NCBI GenBank assembly: GCA_027346035.1
Contig: DAIESZ010000218.1
Location: 1-15,714, forward strand
Reading direction: 5' to 3'
Length of the DNA stretch: 15,714 nucleotides
Source: Propionibacteriaceae bacterium
GTDB lineage: Bacteria > Actinomycetota > Actinomycetes > Propionibacteriales > Propionibacteriaceae
Shown: one piece after another, positions 6,531 to 14,955 of the stretch
How positions within the stretch are numbered: the stretch's first letter is position 1
Layout of the letters: each line of letters begins with the position of its first letter
Made by a program: the position numbers and the translations under genes
The notes under the pieces: model-generated
What the model saw: the letters and a program-made list of their open reading frames with translations, nothing else
Database searches by the model: none
What the model was told of the DNA's origin: nothing

Positions 6531-7103
6531 TCACAGGGCCAATGCGCGGAGCACGAACGCCTGGACACGCCCGCGGGCGGCGTCCAGCGGCTCGCCCCGC
6601 GACACCTGGTTGGCACCCGCCGAGACGACCCCGCCGATGAGTTCGGCCACCGCCCACGGATCGGCGACGCCGAGCTGCTCGAGCGGCTCGACGAGGGGGA
6701 ACGTGGCCTGCCGGTGCAGGTCGGCGACGGCCGCGCGACATGCTTCGGGCAGGTCGGCGGCCGCATACACGCTCATCGGCTCGTGGCCGGACGCCGCGGC
6801 GTCCAGGGCACCACCGACGTAGGCGGCGATCTTGTCCTTTGGGGTTGCGGCCGTCGCGAGCGCGGCTCCGATGCCCGCGATGGCCCGGCGGAAGGTCTCC
6901 TCGACGCCGGCCGCGAGGAGTTCGGCCGTGGAGGCGAAGTACTGGTAGACGCTGCTGCGCGCGAGTCCGGCGGCGGCGGCGACCGCCGACGGCGTGAGTG
7001 CGGCCGGCCCCTCTGCCGCGAGAACCGCGACCGCCGCATCGAGGATGGCCGCCCGGCGCAGCGCGTGGTGCTCCGCAACCGTCGGGGCCTCGATCCTGGG
7101 CAT
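6531..7103 (-). CDS. TetR/AcrR family transcriptional repressor
   Basis: A 190-residue DNA-binding protein. The N-terminal helix-turn-helix covers roughly residues 18-62, with the recognition part TPSAVAAAAGLARSSVYQYF (about 38-57) followed by the family's STAELLAAGVEETF hinge. The C-terminal two thirds are helical and Ala-rich, as in ligand-binding TetR domains, and end with a GGVVSAGANQVSRGE helix. The gene is divergent from the DHA2 exporter, 81 bp away. That arrangement, plus two matching dyads in the gap, points to local control of the exporter and itself, with release by a transported compound. The ATG has no good ribosome site, but CACAAT stands 6 nt upstream, suggesting a leaderless transcript. 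Confidence 0.92.
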   Translation of the reverse strand: MPRIEAPTVAEHHALRRAAILDAAVAVLAAEGPAALTPSAVAAAAGLARSSVYQYFASTAELLAAGVEETFRRAIAGIGAALATAATPKDKIAAYVGGALDAAASGHEPMSVYAAADLPEACRAAVADLHRQATFPLVEPLEQLGVADPWAVAELIGGVVSAGANQVSRGEPLDAARGRVQAFVLRALAL

Positions 7104-7109
7104 GCCTGC

Positions 7110-7138
7110 ATTGTGTCACGCCGCTCTTTTCCCGACAG
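7110..7138 (-). promoter_or_regulatory. Candidate tetR promoter (leaderless)
   Basis: On the minus strand CACAAT (7110-7115) lies 6 nt before the tetR ATG, and CTGTCG (7133-7138) is 17 bp further upstream as a poor -35. The -35 position falls inside the first dyad operator, which would fit autoregulation. Confidence 0.4.
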
Positions 7139-7147
7139 ATGCGTCGG
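7132..7147. promoter_or_regulatory. TetR operator candidate 1
   Basis: CCGACAGATGCGTCGG has 5-bp arms CCGAC/GTCGG. It matches the second dyad at 7156-7171 at 11 of 16 positions (YCGACAnnnGYGTCGG). It covers the likely tetR -35 region and ends 2 bp from the exporter -35. Confidence 0.55.
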
Positions 7148-7148
7148 C

Positions 7149-7177
7149 TTGTTTCTCGACACGGGTGTCGGTAACTT
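7149..7177 (+). promoter_or_regulatory. Promoter of the DHA2 exporter gene (leaderless)
   Basis: TTGTTT (7149-7154) and TAACTT (7172-7177) are separated by exactly 17 bp, and the GTG start codon is 7 nt after the -10 box, where transcription should begin. There is no ribosome site. The transcript is therefore probably leaderless. Confidence 0.6.
7156..7171. promoter_or_regulatory. TetR operator candidate 2
   Basis: TCGACACGGGTGTCGG includes a perfect 6-bp dyad CGACAC-GG-GTGTCG (7157-7170). It fills the spacer between the -35 and -10 boxes of the exporter promoter, so a bound repressor would block polymerase. Its start is 24 bp from that of operator 1. Confidence 0.6.
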
Positions 7178-7184
7178 TGGGTTC

Positions 7185-8810
7185 GTGACCGATCCACAGA
7201 CCCCGGCAGCAGCACCAACCACTCGGCCAGGAGCTCCCCGCGAGACCATGACAAGGGCCCGGTGGGCGGCCCTGCTGACCCTCGGTTTCGGCGTGAGCAT
7301 CGTCATCATGGACGCGACGATCGTCAACGTCGCGCTGCCGGTCGTGCTCGACGACCTGCACCTCACGGCCTCCGACGCACAATGGCTCAACGCCTCGTAC
7401 TCCCTGGTCTTCGGCGCTCTGCTGATGACCGTGGGCCGGATCGGCGACCTGCACGGACGCCGCCGGGTGTTCGGTCTCGGCCTGGTGATCTTCATGGCGG
7501 CGTCCGTCGTCGCGGGCTTCTCCCAGAACGGTGCCATGCTCATCGGCGCCCGGTTCGTGCAGGGACTCGGCGCGGCGATGATCGTGCCGAGCACGCTGTC
7601 GACGCTGAACGCCATGTTCCATGGACGGGCCCGGGCCATCGCCTTCGCCGTGTGGGGATCGGCGATCGGCGGCATGGCCGCGATCGGGCCGCTCGTGGGC
7701 GGCTGGCTGGCCACCGACGTGTCGTGGCGGTGGGCGTTCTGGCTCAATCTGCCCGTCGGGCTGCTGGTGCTGGTCGGCATCGTGCGCTCACTGCCAGAGA
7801 CCCGGGACGCGTCCGCGACGACCCTGCGCGACTGGGGCGGCGTCGCGCTCTCGGCCCTGGGGATGGGGGCGCTGGTATTCGCGCTGCTCGAGTCCGAGTG
7901 GTACGGCTGGTGGCGGCAGGACACCGGGAGCCTGTCGCCGGTTCCCCTCGCCCTGGTCGTCGGACTCGTGCTGATGATCGCCTTCGTCCAACTCGAACGC
8001 TCCCGCGGAGCGGCGGGCAAGGACGTGCTGGTCGACCTCGGACTGTTCCGGATCCGCTCGTTCCGCACCGGCGCGATCGCGGCGCTGATCGTCTCGTTCG
8101 GCGAGTTCGGGCTGCTGTTCACCCTGCCGCTGTTGCTCCAGGGAACCCTCGGTTACTCGGCTCTCGGCACCGGCGCGGTGATCCTCGTCCTGGCGATCGG
8201 CACCTTCCTCGCGTCCGGCGTGCTGCCGCAGGTGTCGCGCCACCTCACCCAGCGGGGCGTGGTGCGCACCGGCCTCGTGCTCGAGGCGCTGGCTGTGGGG
8301 GGCCTCGCGCTGTCGCTGTCGCTGAGCGTGTCGACCTGGGTGATCGCGGCGCTCCTGTTCGTCTACGGCTTCGGCGTGGGCTTCGCCACCGCCCAGCTCA
8401 CATCGCTGCTGCTCGCCGATGTGCCGGTCGACGAGAGCGGGCAGGCGTCCGGGCTGCAGTCGAGCGTGCGGCAACTCGGCTCGGCCCTCGGCGTCGCTCT
8501 GCTCGGCGGGTTCCTCATCGGGCGACTCGCCAGTGCCACCCGCGCCAACCTGCTCGCCATCGGGCTGCCCTCACAGGCGGTGGCCGGAATCACCTCGGCG
8601 GTCAAGGACTCCGCCGGCGTCGCGATCGCCGGGTTCCAGGCCCAGCCGGGCCAGCAGGCGATCGCCCATGCGGCCGGGCAGGCGATGGTGCACGCGAGTC
8701 GGCTGACGACCGGACTCGCTGCCATCGCCCTCCTCGTCGGCGTCGTCGCGACCCTGGCCCTTCCGCGCGGCACCGATCCACACGCCCACCAGGACGCGGC
8801 GGACAGCTGA
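7185..8810 (+). CDS. MFS multidrug exporter, DHA2 (EmrB/QacA-like) family
   Basis: A 541-residue membrane protein with about 14 hydrophobic helices, the DHA2 (14-TMS drug:H+ antiporter) layout. GTG at 7185 is chosen from the promoter geometry. ATG at 7248 (codon 22) is a possible alternative. TM1 carries the family's motif D1 as VIMDATIVNVALP with Asp43. The TM2-3 loop carries motif A as GRIGDLHGRRRVF (84-96). TM5 has the antiporter motif C region, AIGPLVGGWLATDVSWRWAFWLN in two parts. The central loop (about 205-215) and the long loop before TM14, rich in Ala/Gln, are hydrophilic. It likely exports toxic hydrophobic compounds using the proton gradient under control of the divergent TetR. Substrate unknown. 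Confidence 0.93.
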   Translation: MTDPQTPAAAPTTRPGAPRETMTRARWAALLTLGFGVSIVIMDATIVNVALPVVLDDLHLTASDAQWLNASYSLVFGALLMTVGRIGDLHGRRRVFGLGLVIFMAASVVAGFSQNGAMLIGARFVQGLGAAMIVPSTLSTLNAMFHGRARAIAFAVWGSAIGGMAAIGPLVGGWLATDVSWRWAFWLNLPVGLLVLVGIVRSLPETRDASATTLRDWGGVALSALGMGALVFALLESEWYGWWRQDTGSLSPVPLALVVGLVLMIAFVQLERSRGAAGKDVLVDLGLFRIRSFRTGAIAALIVSFGEFGLLFTLPLLLQGTLGYSALGTGAVILVLAIGTFLASGVLPQVSRHLTQRGVVRTGLVLEALAVGGLALSLSLSVSTWVIAALLFVYGFGVGFATAQLTSLLLADVPVDESGQASGLQSSVRQLGSALGVALLGGFLIGRLASATRANLLAIGLPSQAVAGITSAVKDSAGVAIAGFQAQPGQQAIAHAAGQAMVHASRLTTGLAAIALLVGVVATLALPRGTDPHAHQDAADS

Positions 8811-8881
8811 GCGGTTCTCCTCGCCGCGTCCGCTCCCCCGATCTGACCCGTCGCCGCAACGACGTCCGACGCCGGGGCGCG

Positions 8882-11294
<2,413 letters not shown>

Positions 11295-11295
11295 G

Positions 11296-11311
11296 CGGAC
11301 GCGGGCGTCCG
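11296..11311 (+). terminator. Small hairpin after aldo/keto reductase gene
   Basis: CGGACG-CGGG-CGTCCG begins 2 nt after the stop codon, a 6-bp GC stem with a CGGG tetraloop and no U-tract. It is a weak terminator or 3'-end stabiliser. A very similar hairpin follows the kinase gene at 14908-14921. Confidence 0.4.
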
Positions 11312-11353
11312 TCCGGATCCGCCGCGCCACCTCTCGGAGAGGAGATCTGACCC

Positions 11354-12244
11354 GTGTCCACACGCCATGCCATCGCCCAGGCCGAGGTACCGGCCGGGTC
11401 GTTCGCCATGGGCGATCACACCGGCGACGGTCGCGCAGCCGACGGCGAGACACCGATCCACGGCGTCGAACTCACCGGCTTCTCGATCGACGCCCATTCG
11501 GTCACCAACGACGCCTTCGCCGCCTTCGTGGACGACACCGGCTACCGCACCGAGTCGGAGACGTTCGGCTTCTCGGCCGTGTTCCACCTCGCGTTCGCGG
11601 GCGACGAGGCCGACCTGCTCGGCCGGCCTCCCCAGACGCCGTGGTGGCTGGGTGTTGCCGGAGCCGATTGGCGTCATCCCGGTGGCCGGCATTCGTCGGT
11701 GGAGGGGCTCGGCGACCATCCGGTCGTCCACGTCAGTTGGAACGACGCGCAGGCCTACTGCGCGTGGGCCGGCCGTCGACTTCCGACCGAGGCCGAATGG
11801 GAGTACGCGTCCCGGGGCGGGCTCGACGGCACCCGGTACCCGTGGGGCGATCAGCTGATGGTCGACGGGGCGTGGAACTGCAACATCTGGCAGGGGGAGT
11901 TCCCCGGTCGCAACACCCTGGACGACGGCTACCTCACCACCGCACCCGCGCAGCACTTCACCCCCAACGGCTACGGGATCTTCCAGACCGTCGGCAACGT
12001 GTGGGAATGGTGCCAGGACTGGTACGACCCCGACTACTACCGGCACGCCCCCACCACCGCCCCCGAGGGACCCGCGACCGGGCAGCAGCGCGTCCTGCGC
12101 GGCGGGTCCTTCCTCTGCCACGACTCGTACTGCAATCGGTACCGCAACTCCGCCCGGTCCCAGAACACCCCCGACTCCGCGATGGCGAACGCCGGGTTCC
12201 GCACCGTCTCGATCGACGACGATCCCCGAGAGGACTCACGATGA
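11354..12244 (+). CDS. Formylglycine-generating enzyme (sulfatase-modifying factor)
   Basis: A 296-residue FGE-sulfatase domain protein, which oxidises a Cys in the CxPxR motif of type I sulfatases to formylglycine. The start is GTG 11354, with GGAGAGGAG about 9 nt upstream. The fold runs from VPAGSFAMGD (12-21) through ADGETPIHGVEL, FSIDAHSVTNDAFAAFV, HPVVHVSWNDAQAYCAWAG (122-140), RLPTEAEWEYASRGG, NVWEWCQDWY and RVLRGGSFLCHDSYCNRYR. Cys255 and Cys260 in that last segment match the copper-binding catalytic pair of bacterial FGEs (S. coelicolor Cys272/Cys277). The overall pattern is closest to the S. coelicolor enzyme. No signal peptide, so cytosolic. No sulfatase gene lies in the window. The stop overlaps the next ORF by ATGA, coupling the two. 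Confidence 0.94.
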   Translation: MSTRHAIAQAEVPAGSFAMGDHTGDGRAADGETPIHGVELTGFSIDAHSVTNDAFAAFVDDTGYRTESETFGFSAVFHLAFAGDEADLLGRPPQTPWWLGVAGADWRHPGGRHSSVEGLGDHPVVHVSWNDAQAYCAWAGRRLPTEAEWEYASRGGLDGTRYPWGDQLMVDGAWNCNIWQGEFPGRNTLDDGYLTTAPAQHFTPNGYGIFQTVGNVWEWCQDWYDPDYYRHAPTTAPEGPATGQQRVLRGGSFLCHDSYCNRYRNSARSQNTPDSAMANAGFRTVSIDDDPREDSR

Positions 12245-12420
12245 CCGACCACCCCGAACGCGAGGACAGCAACTCCCCGGAGCTCCCGCAGTGCTGCGCG
12301 CCGGGGCGCGCGGCGTTCGCACCGATCGTCCGGCCGCGCGCGGTATCCACCTCCGAGCGTCCGCTGACCATCGTCCTGGGGGCCGAGGACGTCACGAACG
12401 GTGTCGCACCCGAGAAGTGA
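12241..12420 (+). CDS. 59-residue peptide with a CxPxR motif, coupled to FGE
   Basis: An ORF starting with ATG inside the FGE stop (ATGA). About 53 of 59 codons end in G or C, as in confirmed genes, which is strong evidence of translation. The peptide has an acidic start, then SPELPQCCAPGRAAF with Cys18-Cys19-Ala-Pro-Gly-Arg23. Cys19 begins a perfect CxPxR match, the target motif of FGE. A basic segment (IVRPRAVSTSERP) and a short hydrophobic strand (LTIVLG) follow. No signal peptide. Three readings: an FGE substrate carrying a formylglycine, a Cys-Cys copper donor to FGE, or a split-off counterpart of the CC(A/T)PSR-like N-terminal extension that I recall on some actinobacterial FGEs. This is not a full sulfatase. 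Function unproven. Confidence 0.75.
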   Translation: MTDHPEREDSNSPELPQCCAPGRAAFAPIVRPRAVSTSERPLTIVLGAEDVTNGVAPEK

Positions 12421-12582
12421 GCACCCAGTGAGTGAGAGTAACGGCGGTCTCAACGGGGACTTCTCGCCCGAATTGCCTGAACACGCCGGTGGCTCCCCGG
12501 TTTGTCCCACGGGGGCGGACGCTGCGTGCGCGGGAGCCCACGGCCACCCGACGAACCTGGGTTCCGGTGCCCGTGGGAAAGT
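12421..12582 (+). ncRNA. Structured leader upstream of hlyIII-family gene
   Basis: This 162-nt gap has weaker coding bias than its neighbours. The possible GTG ORF at 12428-12592 has only about 70% G/C third positions. It can form several stems: GGCTCCC/GGGAGCC (12491-12497 with 12532-12538), and a hairpin at 12537-12577 made of CCCACGG/CCGTGGG, CACC/GGTG after one C-C mismatch, and GAAC-CTGG-GTTC at the top. That hairpin ends 5 nt before the ATG and holds the only purine-rich ribosome-site candidate. A third pairing, TCCCACGGG (12505-12513) with CCCGTGGGA (12570-12578), excludes the hairpin. This looks like a regulatory 5'-UTR. I match it to no known riboswitch class. Confidence 0.45.
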
Positions 12583-13266
12583 ATGTCAGTGACAACCACG
12601 CCAACCAGCAGGGACGGCAGCGTCCACGTGACCGACGAGCGGTTCAACACCGTCTCGCACCTGGTCGCGTCCTGCTTCGCGCTGGTCGGGGCCGGCCTGC
12701 TCATCGCGCAGGCAGCGAGCCAGGGCGACCCGTGGAAGATCGTCGGCGTCAGCATCTACGGCCTGTCGGTGGTCACGCTGTTCGTGGCCAGCAGCCTGCA
12801 CCACGGGCTCGACGTCGGCCCGCGGGTGAACGAGGCGCTGCGGACCCTCGACTACGACTCGGTCTTCTTCCTGATCGCGGGCAGCCTCACGCCGGTGGTG
12901 CTGGTGTTCTACCGCAGCGTCTACGGCTGGACCGTGCTGGGCGCCGTGTGGCTCATCGCCGCCGTCGGCATCACGCTGCGGTCGGTGTGGCGACGCACCC
13001 CCAAGTTCGCCACGAACACCCTCTACATCGCTCTCGGCTGGGTGGCGGTCGTGCTGCTGGGGGCCGGCGTGTCGCTGCCGCTCGGCGGGATCGTGCTGCT
13101 GGGTGCCGGCGGGCTGGTCTACAGCATCGGCTTCGTCGTGTACGTCATCGAGAAACCGAATCCCGTTCCGGGGTTCTTCGGCTTCCACGAGATCTGGCAC
13201 GTGCTCGTGGTCGTGGCGGCGCTGCTCCACTACCTGCTCATCTATCTGTACGTGCTGCCCGCTTAG
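12583..13266 (+). CDS. Hemolysin III / PAQR (YqfA-like) membrane protein
   Basis: A 227-residue seven-helix membrane protein of the HlyIII/adiponectin-receptor superfamily. ATG at 12583 is chosen over TTG 12502 since family homology begins with ERFNTVSH (19-26). Family marks are Glu19 and His26 in the first motif, SSLHHGLD (70-77) with His73/His74, LDYDSVFFLIAGSLTPV (89-105) with Asp90, and GFHEIWHVLVVVAALLHY (200-217) with His202 and His206. These are the zinc-binding histidines and acidic residues of the PAQR hydrolase-like core. Bacterial members have poorly known roles in membrane lipid balance. 'Hemolysin' comes from one Bacillus cereus protein. Weak ribosome site (GGGA). It follows the FGE gene pair on the same strand. 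Confidence 0.9.
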   Translation: MSVTTTPTSRDGSVHVTDERFNTVSHLVASCFALVGAGLLIAQAASQGDPWKIVGVSIYGLSVVTLFVASSLHHGLDVGPRVNEALRTLDYDSVFFLIAGSLTPVVLVFYRSVYGWTVLGAVWLIAAVGITLRSVWRRTPKFATNTLYIALGWVAVVLLGAGVSLPLGGIVLLGAGGLVYSIGFVVYVIEKPNPVPGFFGFHEIWHVLVVVAALLHYLLIYLYVLPA

Positions 13267-13272
13267 GGACCC

Positions 13273-13326
13273 CGCGGCGCACGCAGCCGAGCGCGCGTCC
13301 GAGGCGCGAAACCCGCGGACGCCGCG
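13273..13326. terminator. 7-bp inverted repeat between convergent hlyIII and arylsulfotransferase genes
   Basis: CGCGGCG (13273-13279) pairs with CGCCGCG (13320-13326) across 40 nt, filling the 60-bp gap between two converging stop codons. Shorter GCGCG stems are possible inside. A two-way terminator is plausible, but the high GC content makes such matches likely by chance. Confidence 0.3.
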
Positions 13327-14814
13327 CTACTTGGCGACGGTGCTTCCCAGCACCGTGCCCGATGCGTCGAGAGCCTGCACCTCGACGTAGGCCCCGGGGA
13401 ACCTGACCGGGATGGCCGTCTCGAACCCGGTGCGGGCCACCGTCACGACCGGTTTCGCGTGCGCCGCGTCGGAGCCGGTGAGCACCCGCCACGACGCCAC
13501 CTGGGTTGCTCCGTTCCAGCTCGCGTACACGGTGCCGGTCAGCACCGTGCGCTCGATCACGGCGTCGGGGGGCGTGGTGGGCTTGCCGACCCAGGGATTC
13601 AGGAACGCCCGGTAGCTCGATCCGGCGGTGAAGGTGTCGTCGGCGAGCAGCGTCCCGCTGCCTGTGTACTCGGAGTAGAACGGGGTCTGGCCCCAGCCGA
13701 CGAACACGTTGCCGTTGGGGAGGATCTGCACGTTGCCCTGGGTCGCCGCCTCCCGATAGCTCGGGGGGAGGTACTGCGCGAAGACGGTCGCAGTCATCGT
13801 CGACATGTCGAGCCTCAGCCGCAGTCCGCGCGAGGTCGTCGGCGATGCCTCGTTGTCGAACATCGTGATCGTCCCGTCGGCCTGACGCCGCGCGTCGTGC
13901 TGCCACGCGAACGCGGCGCCGGGCCCGAAGGTGAAGCTGCTCTGCCGGCCGCCGAGTTCCCAGGCGATCGATCCGGTCTGGCGCGACACCTCGTAGATCG
14001 CGTGCGTGTGTCGGGCGGAGATGAGCAGATCGTTCGGCCCGTCGTCCTGGACGGCGTTGATGTGGAAGTAGTCGAACGGTTGGGCCTTGCTACCGTCGCC
14101 CGGGTTGAGCGGCTGGTAGGTGTCGGAGATCGGGACGTGGTCGAGCGAGCGCCACTCCCAGAGCACCTTGCCGGTGGCGATGTCGATCTCCTGGGCGACC
14201 CCCTCGAGCACCCACCCGTTCTTCGGGCCGCCGATGCTGCTGAGGTCGGCCTGCACCTCGGGGTAGGCCGTGATGAGCATCGTCCCCTGCGGCGTGATCT
14301 CGCTCTCGTGGATGTCGGCCTGGTGCGGGCCGAGGTCGCCTCCGGTGGTGACCGTGGCGATCTGGGTGTAGGTGTCGTCGAGGATCACGACGTCACCGTG
14401 CCCGTAGAACGTCGAGTTGCCCTCCCAGTAGGTGAGCACCGGCTTGCCCTGGTAGGTCTGCTCCCGGACGTTGGACGGGCCCACGGGCGAGTTCCTGACC
14501 CACACCGGGTTGCCCTGCGCGTCGACGATCAGTTCGCCCTCCATCGACACGCCCGTCCAGGTGTCCTTCGGACCGAGGAAGACATCCTCACCCGCGGCGT
14601 CCGGCAGAGCCGGTGAACTCGCGCCGATCGTCGACGTGATCACGGGCGGGGTGAGGTCGGGTCGGGTGACGAAGTGCCACGCCGGGGCGGTGGGTGGTGT
14701 GGGTGCGGGGATCCCGCCCGACGCGTCGGCATTGACGAGCCCCCACGCGAGCAGTGTCGTCGCCAGAGCGACCCCCAACGCGGCACGTGTCCTCGACGTG
14801 ATGGCGAAATGCAT
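13327..14814 (-). CDS. Secreted arylsulfotransferase-family protein
   Basis: A 495-residue protein with an N-terminal signal peptide: TSRTR (6-10), then a hydrophobic run ALGVALATTLLAWGL, and likely cleavage near residues 29-33 (NADASG). The mature part is a beta-propeller-like protein of the arylsulfotransferase (ASST) clan, with repeated W-E-x and G-x-(I/V)-hydrophobic blades. His-rich conserved spots are GPHQADIHESEITPQG (His164, His169), FDYFHINAVQDD (His251), LLISARHTHAIYEV (His269/His271) and AFAWQHDARR (His306). Classical ASSTs move a sulfuryl group between phenols through a catalytic His. Which His acts here is unclear, and many actinobacterial members are untested. ATG 14814 is leaderless-like (AACAAT 6 nt upstream). 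An upstream in-frame GTG at 14835 is less likely. Confidence 0.85.
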   Translation of the reverse strand: MHFAITSRTRAALGVALATTLLAWGLVNADASGGIPAPTPPTAPAWHFVTRPDLTPPVITSTIGASSPALPDAAGEDVFLGPKDTWTGVSMEGELIVDAQGNPVWVRNSPVGPSNVREQTYQGKPVLTYWEGNSTFYGHGDVVILDDTYTQIATVTTGGDLGPHQADIHESEITPQGTMLITAYPEVQADLSSIGGPKNGWVLEGVAQEIDIATGKVLWEWRSLDHVPISDTYQPLNPGDGSKAQPFDYFHINAVQDDGPNDLLISARHTHAIYEVSRQTGSIAWELGGRQSSFTFGPGAAFAWQHDARRQADGTITMFDNEASPTTSRGLRLRLDMSTMTATVFAQYLPPSYREAATQGNVQILPNGNVFVGWGQTPFYSEYTGSGTLLADDTFTAGSSYRAFLNPWVGKPTTPPDAVIERTVLTGTVYASWNGATQVASWRVLTGSDAAHAKPVVTVARTGFETAIPVRFPGAYVEVQALDASGTVLGSTVAK

Positions 14815-14820
14815 GCCCGG

Positions 14821-14826
14821 ATTGTT
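14821..14826 (-). promoter_or_regulatory. Candidate -10 box of arylsulfotransferase gene
   Basis: On the minus strand AACAAT lies 6 nt before the ATG at 14814, and no Shine-Dalgarno sequence is present. It fits a leaderless transcript, as for tetR. A clear -35 is missing. Confidence 0.35.
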
Positions 14827-14907
14827 GCATCTCACCCTGTGTGCAGGCTTGTCGGGGGTGCGTGGAGAGCCGCCCCCGAGTCGGCCCGTTTCCCGGGCAC
14901 CGCCCGT

Positions 14908-14921
14908 CGGCGCGGGCGCCG
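14908..14921 (-). terminator. Small GC hairpin after the kinase gene
   Basis: CGGCG-CGGG-CGCCG sits about 35 nt downstream of the minus-strand kinase stop, with a CGGG loop as read on the plus strand and no U-tract. The rest of 14815-14955 shows only the arylsulfotransferase promoter candidate. Confidence 0.3.
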
Positions 14922-14955
14922 GACGCCGCCGAGTCGTCGCTCCGTCGGGCGCGGG

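Noticed and set aside
12428..12592. Small GTG ORF (54 codons) in the hlyIII leader, with SPELPE resembling SPELPQ of the preceding peptide
   Set aside because: Third-position G/C is only about 70%, there is no ribosome site, and it overlaps the hlyIII start out of frame. The similarity is six residues and may be chance, so I treat the region as leader RNA.
13238..13906. A 222-codon minus-strand frame overlapping the 3' end of the arylsulfotransferase gene
   Set aside because: Same-strand shadow frame of a gene with signal peptide and family motifs.
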